Notes: generated from the sequence alone by a model not told the origin. A DNA stretch of 44,762 nucleotides from an uncultured Alphaproteobacteria bacterium (GCA_946613195.1 CAMOFE010000003.1:1-44762); one strand, 5' to 3'; shown: positions 1 through 6,866, counted from the stretch's first letter. Program-made: numbers and translations.

Positions 1-55
1 CGTATCGCCGATGGTACTTTGGCTTAAGCCACGGAAGAGTAGGTCGTCGCCAGAG
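1..55 (+). rRNA. rrf: 5S ribosomal RNA, 3' part (cut by window edge)
   Basis: The first ~55 bases match the 3' half of an alphaproteobacterial 5S rRNA: the segment CCGATGGTACTTTGGCTTAA, the short helix with loop TTAAG, then GAGTAGGTCGTCGCCAG. The 5' half lies outside the window. The exact 3' end is uncertain by a few bases. It implies a 16S-23S-5S operon just upstream, reading into this window. Confidence 0.9.
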
Positions 56-100
56 TTAAATCCAGTTTCCTCCTTCATAAAAACCGTAAAAAAACCGCCG

Positions 101-134
101 CCCCGCCAACCCCTTGGTGGGGTGGATTCTTTTT
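101..134 (+). terminator. Intrinsic terminator of the rRNA operon
   Basis: The stem CCCCGCC (101-107) pairs with GGTGGGG (116-122), with one G-T pair, and is followed by a short T-rich run at 128-134. A competing ACCCC/GGGGT pairing exists in the same stretch. Its position behind 5S fits rRNA operon termination. Confidence 0.75.
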
Positions 135-148
135 ATATCGTGATTTTA

Positions 149-176
149 TTGACAATTATTATGAATGTGATACATT
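149..176 (+). promoter_or_regulatory. Sigma70-type promoter for the 74-aa membrane protein
   Basis: A perfect TTGACA at 149-154, a 16-nt spacer and TACATT at 171-176. It sits about 30 nt before a strong Shine-Dalgarno sequence (AGGAGG) and the ATG at 209. Confidence 0.6.
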
Positions 177-208
177 AATATTAGGCATAAGAAACCAAGG
201 AGGTTATT

Positions 209-433
209 ATGGCTGTTCCATCATGCGATTATTTTGATGATGAATACGGTTCTTTTGACGGTGATTCTGGTGCAGTGTTGGCTGTATTAGTATGCGCGGT
301 GCTTCTTGCCATTGGTGTGCATCAAGTTGTCAAACATTGTAAAGATGGTGAACGTGCATTAAAACAAACACTTTATGATAGTACAACCGTAAACAAGAAA
401 ATTAATGACACAATTTATGTCAAAACAAGATAA
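209..433 (+). CDS. Small single-pass membrane protein (74 aa), unknown function
   Basis: I do not recognise this protein. It has an acidic N-terminus with several Asp/Glu, one hydrophobic segment at about residues 21-41, then a basic, polar tail (residues 43-74). This suggests one membrane span with a cytoplasmic or periplasmic tail. The start is well supported by an AGGAGG box 5-6 nt upstream. It has its own promoter and terminator. The next gene has the same plan (acidic start, one span, charged tail), so the two may be distant paralogs, although I see no clear residue-level alignment. Confidence 0.7.
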   Translation: MAVPSCDYFDDEYGSFDGDSGAVLAVLVCAVLLAIGVHQVVKHCKDGERALKQTLYDSTTVNKKINDTIYVKTR

Positions 434-439
434 ACAAAG

Positions 440-464
440 CATCACTGTTTGGTGATGTTTTTTT
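440..464 (+). terminator. Intrinsic terminator
   Basis: The stem CATCAC (440-445) pairs with GTGATG (452-457) and runs into a T7 tract (458-464), directly after the 74-aa gene. Confidence 0.8.
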
Positions 465-492
465 ATAAAACCAAAAACAAAAGGGGTAAAAA

Positions 493-828
493 ATGCCGTA
501 TGAATATGATGAATTAGATGAAATGTGGAATAGTATGCCAAAAAAACCGTCCTTTTGGGAGTTTATGCTGGCATTGTTGGAAGTATCTGCCGTGTGTGTG
601 GCATTTGGTGTTGTGATTGTCTTGGTTGACGAGGCAACTTGTGCAATTGAAAACCGACGTGCACAAAATAAAGAAATTCGCAATTACAAAAACAGTTTGC
701 CGAATTATAATGATTCAATTAAAAACGCGACAGATACTGTTCAATATCAAGATTATGTAAAGAAACGCGTACAAATTGAACAAAGGTTGAAACAATTCAA
801 GGACAGTGTTCGCAGTAAAAGCAAATAA
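493..828 (+). CDS. Small single-pass membrane protein (111 aa), unknown function
   Basis: I cannot assign a family. Residues 1-20 are acidic and aromatic, residues about 22-47 form a hydrophobic membrane span, and residues 50-111 are polar with a high Lys/Arg/Gln content and probable helical or coiled-coil character. An AAGGGG Shine-Dalgarno box precedes the ATG. It follows the terminator of the preceding 74-aa gene and has a similar layout to that protein. No signal cleavage site is obvious, so it is probably membrane-anchored. Confidence 0.65.
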   Translation: MPYEYDELDEMWNSMPKKPSFWEFMLALLEVSAVCVAFGVVIVLVDEATCAIENRRAQNKEIRNYKNSLPNYNDSIKNATDTVQYQDYVKKRVQIEQRLKQFKDSVRSKSK

Positions 829-831
829 TAG

Positions 832-859
832 TTGACAAACGGTTAATGTGTGCTATTGT
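832..859 (+). promoter_or_regulatory. Promoter for the 92-aa gene and zeta-like kinase
   Basis: TTGACA at 832-837, a 16-nt spacer and TATTGT at 854-859. Because it overlaps the possible upstream start at 846, it argues that translation begins at 888. Confidence 0.6.
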
Positions 860-887
860 TGCGATTGTAACAAAGAGGTTTGTAATT

Positions 888-1166
888 ATGTATAAAAATT
901 TAACAGTTGAACAAAACAATAGATTGCAACGCGTTTTAGATAAAAAGTTTATGTGTTCATTCAGATTTGTCGCTGATAATTCTATATCTTGCAATAATGT
1001 TGTGATTAGTCGCAGCATTACATCGGGTAAAGTTTGGGTAGAAATAGATGACACAGAAATTGATTTAATGCCGACAGATTTGCGTATGGCTGATGCAATT
1101 TTTGCATATAAAATCGCAGAAAAAGCATTGCGTGCACATCGCACCAATCGTGGCAAAACAAAATAA
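888..1166 (+). CDS. Hypothetical 92-aa protein upstream of a zeta-toxin-like kinase
   Basis: The family is not recognised. I place the start at 888 because an AAAGAGG ribosome site lies 9 nt upstream and the promoter lies across the earlier in-frame ATG at 846. The protein is small and soluble, with no signal peptide or membrane span. It has a mixed helix/strand look and a basic C-terminus rich in Arg, His and Lys (residues 78-92). It ends 11 nt before the GTG start of the zeta-like kinase, which lacks its own ribosome site, so the two are probably co-transcribed and translationally coupled. That arrangement is typical of toxin-antitoxin pairs. An antitoxin role is inference only. Confidence 0.6.
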   Translation: MYKNLTVEQNNRLQRVLDKKFMCSFRFVADNSISCNNVVISRSITSGKVWVEIDDTEIDLMPTDLRMADAIFAYKIAEKALRAHRTNRGKTK

Positions 1167-1177
1167 AAATTTTTACT

Positions 1178-1852
1178 GTGTATAAAGAAAATATTTTTTA
1201 TCTAATTGGTGGCGCCAACGGCAGTGGTAAAACCACGTTGGGTCGTGAATTGATTTCAGAAAATCCAGATTTAGAGTTCTTAAATGCTGACGAAATTGCA
1301 TCTGCCGAAGGTGTAAATAGTTTACGGGCAGGTTCAATATTATTTAAGCGTTTGGAAAATGTTTTTTCTGAATCAAAATCTTTCGTTTTAGAAACAACAT
1401 TATCTGGCAAATTTCACAATAAAGTGATTAAACGCGCCCACGATATGAATTATAAAGTTGTTTTTGCGTATGTAATGCTGTCTTCGGTGGAACAGAATCT
1501 GGCACGCGTACGTCAGCGTGTAGCAATGGGTGGTCATGATGTTCCTGAAAAAATTATTCGTCGTAGATATCAAAAAAGTATATTGAATTTTGAGGATGTT
1601 TATAAACAATCGGATAATTGGACATTGTATTATAATGGCGACAAAACACCAGAATTAATCGCGTGTGGTGTGCGCGATAAAATAAACATTGTAAATGGCA
1701 CACATTACAAGATTTATATGGATGCTCGTGATAAATGTATATCGGATAATTTAATGCGATTGGCTGGGTGTGGCGCATCCAGGGCGCAACAAGCGGCAAA
1801 TGTAGCATCAATACCTGTTGTATATGCAAGAACACAAGAGGTACAAAAATAA
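1178..1852 (+). CDS. Zeta-toxin-family P-loop kinase (COG4185-like)
   Basis: A 224-aa P-loop protein of the zeta-toxin family, whose studied members phosphorylate UDP-activated amino sugars. Visible motifs are the Walker A GGANGSGKTT (residues 11-20), FLNADEI (35-40), the ETTLSG block (72-77) and a lid segment with RVRQRVAMGGHDVPEKIIRR (about 110-129). The hallmark order is complete. The start is GTG; no in-frame ATG exists until residue 90 and no clear Shine-Dalgarno is present, so translation probably depends on the upstream 92-aa gene. The C-terminal 40 residues are not part of the core. It could be a toxin or a housekeeping member of the same kinase family; the sequence alone does not decide. 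Confidence 0.85.
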   Translation: MYKENIFYLIGGANGSGKTTLGRELISENPDLEFLNADEIASAEGVNSLRAGSILFKRLENVFSESKSFVLETTLSGKFHNKVIKRAHDMNYKVVFAYVMLSSVEQNLARVRQRVAMGGHDVPEKIIRRRYQKSILNFEDVYKQSDNWTLYYNGDKTPELIACGVRDKINIVNGTHYKIYMDARDKCISDNLMRLAGCGASRAQQAANVASIPVVYARTQEVQK

Positions 1853-1856
1853 AAAG

Positions 1857-1881
1857 TCTGGCAATCGCCAGATTTTTTATT
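1857..1881 (+). terminator. Intrinsic terminator
   Basis: TCTGGC (1857-1862), loop AATC, GCCAGA (1867-1872), then TTTTTTATTT. It closes the 92-aa/zeta-like operon. Confidence 0.85.
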
Positions 1882-1909
1882 TGCAGACCTAAAATTTGTG
1901 TGATATAAA
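1881..1909 (+). promoter_or_regulatory. Promoter with very short leader for the 1919 gene
   Basis: TTGCAG (1881-1886), a 17-nt spacer and TATAAA (1904-1909). The ATG at 1919 is only 9 nt downstream and no Shine-Dalgarno fits, so the mRNA should be leaderless or nearly so. Confidence 0.5.
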
Positions 1910-1918
1910 ATCGGCATA

Positions 1919-2566
1919 ATGAATACGACAGAATTACAAATTGAATCAATTTTATGCCAAATGTCGCGCATATGGCGTACAGCGATTGGTCCACGTCGTC
2001 GTCGTGATTATATGCGTGAAAAAGGTGTGTCTGGTATTGACTGGCGTTTTTCACTGAATCCAGATAATATAATTGAACAACATATTCCATCGCGTGTTGC
2101 GGGCAGTGTCGGCATCGCCAAGGTTTTTTGTAAATTTGCACATGATGCGGGTCTGGATTGTTCTGTTATGTGTGTCCCAGACTATCAAGATTGGATTGCT
2201 GCGCACGATGGCGAAGAAAATATTATTCATGGGCGTGCGCTGATTGTGATAGAGGTTGATGGTTGTGCGCGGGTGTTGAATCCAGGACGCAATCATTTGT
2301 CTTTCTTGGATTGTAATGTTGTATCTGTGGGGCGCATGATAAATTTACCTGGACCATATATGCCGTGCCCAATAACTGCGATAATTCCACGGGATGAATT
2401 TATATCTGTTGATACATACCAAAAATTGCGAAATTTATATGTCAGTGGCGATATAAAAAAATCAGAATTTTTATTGCAACCTGATAAATTTGTTATAGAA
2501 TATCCACGGCGGAATGTAGGATTAAGTAAACGCAAACGCAGACAAAAACAAAGGCAACAAATATGA
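1919..2566 (+). CDS. Transglutaminase-like protein, apparently inactive paralog (215 aa)
   Basis: This protein aligns without gaps, over most of its length, with the gene at 42674-43324. Shared blocks include GPR-R-DYM near residues 24-32, GVSG-DW (36-42), the helix AK-FCK (67-72) and an E-DG--RV--PG block (112-123). In the other copy these blocks frame a Cys-His-Asp set in the arrangement of transglutaminase-like enzymes (Cys60, His103, Asp118). Here the aligned positions are Ser63, Arg106 and Asn121, so all three are replaced. The C-terminal tail is strongly basic (residues 197-213). There is no signal peptide, so it is probably cytosolic. Its stop overlaps the start of the exported 127-aa protein by 4 nt (ATGA). 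A regulatory or binding pseudoenzyme role is inference. Confidence 0.6.
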   Translation: MNTTELQIESILCQMSRIWRTAIGPRRRRDYMREKGVSGIDWRFSLNPDNIIEQHIPSRVAGSVGIAKVFCKFAHDAGLDCSVMCVPDYQDWIAAHDGEENIIHGRALIVIEVDGCARVLNPGRNHLSFLDCNVVSVGRMINLPGPYMPCPITAIIPRDEFISVDTYQKLRNLYVSGDIKKSEFLLQPDKFVIEYPRRNVGLSKRKRRQKQRQQI

Positions 2567-2946
2567 AAAAAACAATTTTTGCTGTAATCTTGGGTTTGTG
2601 CGGAACATGCGCATCCGCAGATTACTATGAAACATATCACGATAATTGCGATCCTGAATCTATGCATGCCGCATTAGAACAGGCGGTCGCCACAGGTCGT
2701 GCAGTTATAACTGTTGTAAAATGTGATGAATCCGCAATGGCGCAACGTCCTGCATCAATGGCTGTGCGTCCGGTTCGTATGATGCCGGCACCACGTGCGG
2801 TAAATTCTGATTGTGGGTTTGAACAGGTTGTTAATCGCGAATATTTTGTTCGTGAAACAGTTCAACAATATCGCCCAGTGGTCAGTTATGTTCCATCTGG
2901 CACATATGTCAGAACGCGTCCAGCATGCGATGAATGTGGAATGTAA
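2563..2946 (+). CDS. Small exported Cys-containing protein (127 aa)
   Basis: A typical signal peptide is present: Lys-Lys start, hydrophobic core (residues 4-16) and a CASA cleavage site before Asp20. The mature part has Tyr-rich patches and five cysteines (29, 54, 84, 122, 125), the last two near the C-terminus as C-x2-C. The middle (residues 58-80) is Met/Pro/Arg-rich low complexity. The family is not recognised. The ATG overlaps the stop of the transglutaminase-like gene by 4 nt, so the two are translationally coupled and may act together, although one appears cytosolic and the other periplasmic. Confidence 0.7.
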   Translation: MKKTIFAVILGLCGTCASADYYETYHDNCDPESMHAALEQAVATGRAVITVVKCDESAMAQRPASMAVRPVRMMPAPRAVNSDCGFEQVVNREYFVRETVQQYRPVVSYVPSGTYVRTRPACDECGM

Positions 2947-2950
2947 TTTA

Positions 2951-2975
2951 ACGCGGGGATTTCCCCGCGTTTTTA
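2951..2975 (+). terminator. Intrinsic terminator
   Basis: ACGCGGGG (2951-2958), loop ATTT, CCCCGCGT (2963-2970), then T-run. Confidence 0.9.
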
Positions 2976-2981
2976 TTCTTG

Positions 2982-3009
2982 TTGCGAGAAATAGTAAAAA
3001 AATGATAAT
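2982..3009 (+). promoter_or_regulatory. Promoter for the VIT-family transporter
   Basis: TTGCGA (2982-2987), a 16-nt spacer and GATAAT (3004-3009), about 30 nt before the ATG at 3041. Confidence 0.5.
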
Positions 3010-3039
3010 ATATGCATCATTATTATTTAGGTGCATATA
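3009..3039 (+). promoter_or_regulatory. Perfect 8-bp inverted repeat around the ribosome site
   Basis: TATATGCA (3009-3016) and TGCATATA (3032-3039) are perfect inverted arms. The 15-nt loop contains most of the AGGTG ribosome site. The left arm touches the -10 box and the right arm ends next to the ATG at 3041. It could be an operator or a hairpin that limits translation. Confidence 0.4.
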
Positions 3040-3040
3040 A

Positions 3041-3529
3041 ATGCGAAATAAAGATTCTTGTATTGGTTCAATGGTTTTGGGGTTGCATGATGCGATGGTG
3101 TCTGCGCTGGGGCTGATAACGGGTTTAACGGTTGCAATGGCAGACAGATATACAATAGTTTTGACCGTTTTAATCGCATCTATTACATCTGCGTTTTCAA
3201 TGACTGCATCACAATATTTGGCAGAAAAAGCGAATGGTAATATTCGTATTGCGTTGCGTTCTGGGGCGTGTACAGGTGTTGCGTACATTGTTACTGCAAT
3301 GTTGCAGACATTGCCATTTATTGTATTAACTGATAATTTAATTGCACTATATTCAACATATGCGATATCTGTTTTGATAATATTAATTTTTAATTATGTA
3401 AAATCGCGTATATTATCCCAAGATTTTATATCTGGTTTCGTAGAAATGTTAATAATTTGCACAGGTGTATCTGTCGCGGCGTTTGTTATTGGTTTGCTAG
3501 CCCAGATTTGGTTTGGTGTAGCGATATAA
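3041..3529 (+). CDS. VIT1/CCC1-family transporter (Fe/Mn-type), 162 aa
   Basis: A five-span membrane protein resembling the VIT/CCC1 family, which exports or stores iron or manganese. The conserved first-span motif is GLHDAMVSALGLITGL (residues 14-29; family form G-xDG-VS-LGL--G). The second span ends with SMTASQYLAEKA (53-64), matching the family segment around SMAAGEY. Further spans lie at about 76-97, 100-118 and 130-155. There is no N-terminal ferritin-like domain. The start is supported by AGGTG 7 nt upstream. The metal specificity cannot be read from the sequence. Confidence 0.75.
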   Translation: MRNKDSCIGSMVLGLHDAMVSALGLITGLTVAMADRYTIVLTVLIASITSAFSMTASQYLAEKANGNIRIALRSGACTGVAYIVTAMLQTLPFIVLTDNLIALYSTYAISVLIILIFNYVKSRILSQDFISGFVEMLIICTGVSVAAFVIGLLAQIWFGVAI

Positions 3530-3626
3530 TAAAAAGCATGTTTTTATAACTTTTTTCTTGATTTTTTTAGCCTTTTTTTTCATAGTCAACACGCCTTTTC
3601 AATTACATATTCTAAAAGGAGAATAA

Positions 3627-6287
3627 ATGACGAATAAATGGGTATATACTTTTGGTAATGGCGCGGCCGAAGGGCGTGCTGATATGCGTAACTTGCTGGG
3701 GGGCAAAGGTGCCAACCTGGCGGAAATGAACTTGGTCGGATTGCCGGTGCCTGCGGGATTCACGGTTACGACCGAGGTTTGTACATATTACTATGATAAC
3801 AATCAAACATATCCATCAGATTTGATGGACCAGGTAAAGTCTGGTATTGCACATATTGAAAACATAATGGGCAAAAAATTTGCAGATTTAGAAAACCCAT
3901 TGTTAGTATCTGTGCGTTCTGGGGCACGTGTTTCAATGCCTGGGATGATGGATACTGTTCTGAATTTGGGATTGAATGACGAAACGGTTAAGGCATTGGC
4001 GCGGCATTCTGGGAACGAACGGTTTGCATATGATTCATATCGTCGCTTTATCATGATGTTTTCTGATGTTGTGTTGGGCGCAGATATTGATTTGTTTGAG
4101 CATACCTTGGAACGCATGAAAGAAGAAAAAGGTGCCAAAGTTGATACAGATTTAACCGCAGATGACCTGAAAGAACTGGTTGAAAAGTTCAAGGAAATCG
4201 GTGTGAAAATCGGCAAGGTATTCCCCCAAGATCCATGGGAACAGTTGAAACTGGGGATTGGTGCAGTATTCGGTTCGTGGATGAGCAAAAAGGCCATCAC
4301 ATATCGTAAGTTAAACAATATCCCAGGTGATTGGGGTACGGCTGTAAACGTCCAGGCGATGGTGTTTGGTAATTCTGGGGACGACAGCGCAACAGGTGTA
4401 TGTTTTTCGCGCGACCCGGCCACAGGTGAAAATAAATATTATGGTGAATACTTGATTAACGCCCAAGGCGAAGATGTTGTGGCAGGTATTCGTACCCCCC
4501 AACCAATGAGCAAGGATGATTCCGGTCGTTTGTCCCTGGAAGAAGCAATGCCCGCGGTGTACAAAGAACTGTGTGATGTTCGTGAAAAACTGGAACAGCA
4601 TTACAAAGATATGCAGGATATGGAATTCACCATTGAACATGGAAAACTGTGGATGTTGCAGTGCAGAAACGGTAAACGTACTGCGGCGGCGGCTGTTCGT
4701 ATGGCGGTTGAAATGGTTGGCGAAGGATTATTGACCAAAGAAGAAGCGATTCTGCGTGTTGGTGCCGATCAATTAAATCACTTGTTGCATCCAATGTTGG
4801 ACCCAAAGGCAGAAAAGAAAGTAATTGCAACTGGTCTGCCGGCATCCCCGGGTGCCGCTGTGGGTCAGGCGGTCTTTAACGCAGATGATGCAGAAAAATG
4901 GGCGGCGGATGGTAAAAAAGTTATGTTAATCCGTGTTGAAACATCGCCCGAAGATATTGCAGGTATGAACGCTGCCCAAGGTGTTATTACCGCCCGCGGT
5001 GGAATGACATCGCATGCGGCTGTTGTGGCGCGCGGTATGGGAACCCCATGTGTATCCGGCAGCCCAGATATCAAAATAGACTATGAATCAAAAACATTAA
5101 AAACAACATCTGGCGTTGTTATTCACGAAGGTGATTGGGTTTCTATTGATGGCGGACGCGGCGAAATTATTGAAGGCCGGGTTCCAACAGTATCTGTGGA
5201 AATGACAGGTAACTTTGGTACATTGATGAAATGGGTTGATGAAATCAAAACATTAACGGTCAAGGCAAATGCTGAAACACCAAAAGATGCAAAACAAGCA
5301 CGTGATTTTGGTGCCGAAGGTATCGGTTTGGCGCGTACAGAACATATGTTCTTTGACCCATCGCGTATCCAAGATATGAGAGAGATGATTCTGGCCGATG
5401 ACGAAGCAGGGCGCAGGGCAGCCTTGGCAAAACTGTTGCCATATCAACAGGCGGACTTTGTTGAACTGTTCAAGATTATGGATGGGTTGCCAGTTACAAT
5501 TCGTTTGATTGACCCACCGTTACATGAATTCTTGCCACATACCGAAGAAGATATTGCATTGTTGGCAAAACATATCGGTAAAACGGTTGAATTTGTGAAA
5601 TCGCGCAGCGAAGCCTTAAAAGAACAAAACCCGATGTTGGGTCATCGTGGTTGCCGTCTGGCAATTACATATCCAGAAATTTGCGAAATGCAAACACGTG
5701 CAATTTTGTCGGCGGCACTGGAATGCAAGGCAGCAGGTGTTCGCGTGATTCCAGAAATAGAAGTTCCATTGGTTGGTTCTAAACGCGAAGTTGACATTGT
5801 GAAATCAGTTATTGATGCAACTGCGGAAAGCCTGTTCGCAGAAAAAGGCACACGTATTGATTACACTGTTGGTTCAATGATTGAATTGCCACGTGCAGCA
5901 TTGCTGGCAAATGAAATCGCAGAATCTTGTGAATTCTTTGAGTTTGGTACAAACGACCTGACCCAGACAACATTGGGTATGTCGCGTGATGATACTGGCG
6001 CAATCTTGGATGAATATCGTGCGCGTGGCGTTTATGTCGCAGACCCATTTGCATCTGTGGATCAGTTGGGTGTTGGGCTTTTGATACAAGATGCTGTTGA
6101 AAAAGCGCGTCGTGTCAAAGGCGATAAAATCCACTTGGGTGTTTGTGGTGAACACGGTGGCGACCCTGCATCTATTGAATTTTTCCACAAGACTGGATTT
6201 AATTCTGTATCATGCAGTCCGTATCGCGTGCCAATCGCGCGTCTGGCGGCGGCCCAGGCGGCGGTTAAATTCCCACGCAAGAAATAA
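3627..6287 (+). CDS. ppdK: Pyruvate, phosphate dikinase
   Basis: Interconverts pyruvate, ATP and Pi with PEP, AMP and PPi in the cytosol. At 886 aa it has the full family length. The N-terminal ATP-grasp domain begins with a glycine-rich LLGGKGANLAEM block. The phosphohistidine domain carries GGMTSHAAVVARGMG with His463 as phosphocarrier and Thr461 as the usual regulatory threonine position. The C-terminal PEP/pyruvate barrel has GHRGCRLAITYPEI, GTNDLTQTTLGMSRDD and a VCGEHGGDP active-site block. An AAGGAG Shine-Dalgarno box precedes the ATG. With pyk also present (19399), the cell can run the PEP-pyruvate step in both directions. It is monocistronic and closed by a bidirectional terminator. 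No PPDK regulatory kinase is seen nearby. Confidence 0.97.
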   Translation: MTNKWVYTFGNGAAEGRADMRNLLGGKGANLAEMNLVGLPVPAGFTVTTEVCTYYYDNNQTYPSDLMDQVKSGIAHIENIMGKKFADLENPLLVSVRSGARVSMPGMMDTVLNLGLNDETVKALARHSGNERFAYDSYRRFIMMFSDVVLGADIDLFEHTLERMKEEKGAKVDTDLTADDLKELVEKFKEIGVKIGKVFPQDPWEQLKLGIGAVFGSWMSKKAITYRKLNNIPGDWGTAVNVQAMVFGNSGDDSATGVCFSRDPATGENKYYGEYLINAQGEDVVAGIRTPQPMSKDDSGRLSLEEAMPAVYKELCDVREKLEQHYKDMQDMEFTIEHGKLWMLQCRNGKRTAAAAVRMAVEMVGEGLLTKEEAILRVGADQLNHLLHPMLDPKAEKKVIATGLPASPGAAVGQAVFNADDAEKWAADGKKVMLIRVETSPEDIAGMNAAQGVITARGGMTSHAAVVARGMGTPCVSGSPDIKIDYESKTLKTTSGVVIHEGDWVSIDGGRGEIIEGRVPTVSVEMTGNFGTLMKWVDEIKTLTVKANAETPKDAKQARDFGAEGIGLARTEHMFFDPSRIQDMREMILADDEAGRRAALAKLLPYQQADFVELFKIMDGLPVTIRLIDPPLHEFLPHTEEDIALLAKHIGKTVEFVKSRSEALKEQNPMLGHRGCRLAITYPEICEMQTRAILSAALECKAAGVRVIPEIEVPLVGSKREVDIVKSVIDATAESLFAEKGTRIDYTVGSMIELPRAALLANEIAESCEFFEFGTNDLTQTTLGMSRDDTGAILDEYRARGVYVADPFASVDQLGVGLLIQDAVEKARRVKGDKIHLGVCGEHGGDPASIEFFHKTGFNSVSCSPYRVPIARLAAAQAAVKFPRKK

Positions 6288-6290
6288 AAA

Positions 6291-6314
6291 AACGCGCCAT
6301 TGGCGCGTTTTTTT
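6291..6314. terminator. Bidirectional terminator between ppdK and the HTH gene
   Basis: AACGCGCC (6291-6298), loop ATT, GGCGCGTT (6302-6309) with T-run to 6314. On the other strand an A-run provides the T-tract, so it also serves the convergent small HTH gene. Confidence 0.85.
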
Positions 6315-6549
6315 AGTGAATCAACGCTTTTAATGGACGGCGCGTAAAGTCAATAAAGCAAATTAATTGAAACACCGTTGGTGTAATTTTTCCATTAATT
6401 AATTTATAATAATCAGGTTCATCTATGCCCAACGTGTTGCACATAATATATACCGGAATATTCAATTCTTGGCGAATTAGTTCTATTTCGCGTCCGATTG
6501 CGTGGCGGTGGCGAAATAAATCATATGTTTCATTTTTGTTAGACATCAT
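6313..6549 (-). CDS. Small XRE-like helix-turn-helix protein (78 aa)
   Basis: A short protein that is mostly one helix-turn-helix fold. Residues 18-70 read as the five-helix XRE pattern: IGREIELIRQELNIP, then the MCNTLGIDEPDYYKLINGK turn/recognition segment, then a helix with LICFIDF. It is probably a DNA-binding regulator, although the recognition helix is not typical. The start is supported by a GGGGG box upstream. It lies directly behind a ~185-nt structured leader that ends in an intrinsic terminator (6571-6603), so expression is probably set by transcription attenuation. Its targets are unknown. Confidence 0.6.
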   Translation of the reverse strand: MMSNKNETYDLFRHRHAIGREIELIRQELNIPVYIMCNTLGIDEPDYYKLINGKITPTVFQLICFIDFTRRPLKALIH

Positions 6550-6570
6550 TAACCCCCGACTGTTTTAACA

Positions 6571-6603
6571 AACAAAAAACCATCGGAATAAATTCAGATG
6601 GTT
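6571..6603 (-). terminator. Leader terminator (attenuator) before the HTH gene
   Basis: On the minus strand AACCATC (6603-6597) pairs with GATGGTT (6584-6578), followed by TTTTTTGTT (to 6571). It lies upstream of the HTH coding start at 6549, not after a gene. Its 5' arm shares bases 6600-6603 with the closing stem of the leader structure. Confidence 0.7.
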
Positions 6604-6755
6604 GGAGTTAGTCAACAATCACACATTGCTGTGCCTTATTCAATATATTCGGCACCCTCCAACCAAAGCGTTGGATTTTTTTATACGTGTCCCCGTGTCT
6701 GCGGGGACACAGTGTGATGGATTGGCTAAATCCAACAACGACAACCGTCGTTGCA
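6571..6755 (-). ncRNA. Structured leader RNA, candidate riboswitch or attenuator
   Basis: Starting from the minus-strand promoter at 6790-6762, the RNA folds into four or more helices (plus coordinates): 6747-6754/6735-6742; 6728-6735/6671-6678 enclosing an 8-bp GC-rich hairpin 6703-6710/6687-6694; and a closed junction 6657-6664/6600-6607 holding 6651-6655/6631-6635 and 6625-6630/6614-6619. Two helices need G-U pairs on the minus strand where the plus strand would have A-C mismatches, which favours minus-strand transcription. The junction's closing stem and the terminator exclude each other. I match no known riboswitch class by eye. A stand-alone small RNA is the alternative. Confidence 0.5.
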
Positions 6756-6761
6756 AATGTT

Positions 6762-6790
6762 ATTATATTACACATAATAAAAAAATTCAA
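6762..6790 (-). promoter_or_regulatory. Promoter of the structured leader RNA
   Basis: On the minus strand TTGAAT (6790-6785), an exact 17-nt spacer and a perfect TATAAT (6767-6762). The predicted start is near 6755, right at the first hairpin. Confidence 0.65.
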
Positions 6791-6807
6791 TCTGAAATAA
6801 TTATTTG

Positions 6808-6835
6808 TTGACAAATAAATATATTGGGTTAAACT
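6808..6835 (+). promoter_or_regulatory. Promoter for the 8-Cys protein
   Basis: A perfect TTGACA (6808-6813), a 16-nt spacer and TAAACT (6830-6835). It is divergent from the leader RNA promoter; their -35 boxes lie 17 nt apart. Confidence 0.5.
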
Positions 6836-6866
6836 TTGCTGGTCTAGTAACCACAGGGGGCAGATA

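Noticed and set aside
846-887. A longer start for the 92-aa gene at ATG 846
   Set aside because: A TTGACA/TATTGT promoter overlaps this stretch and the ATG at 888 has the only fitting ribosome site.
1178-1852. Reading the zeta-like kinase as a confirmed toxin
   Set aside because: Chromosomal homologs exist without toxicity or antitoxin; only the family assignment is supported.
6602-6811. Open frames of ~70 codons on both strands between the HTH gene and the 8-Cys gene
   Set aside because: They have no ribosome site or family resemblance, and their sequence is explained by nested RNA helices and two promoters.
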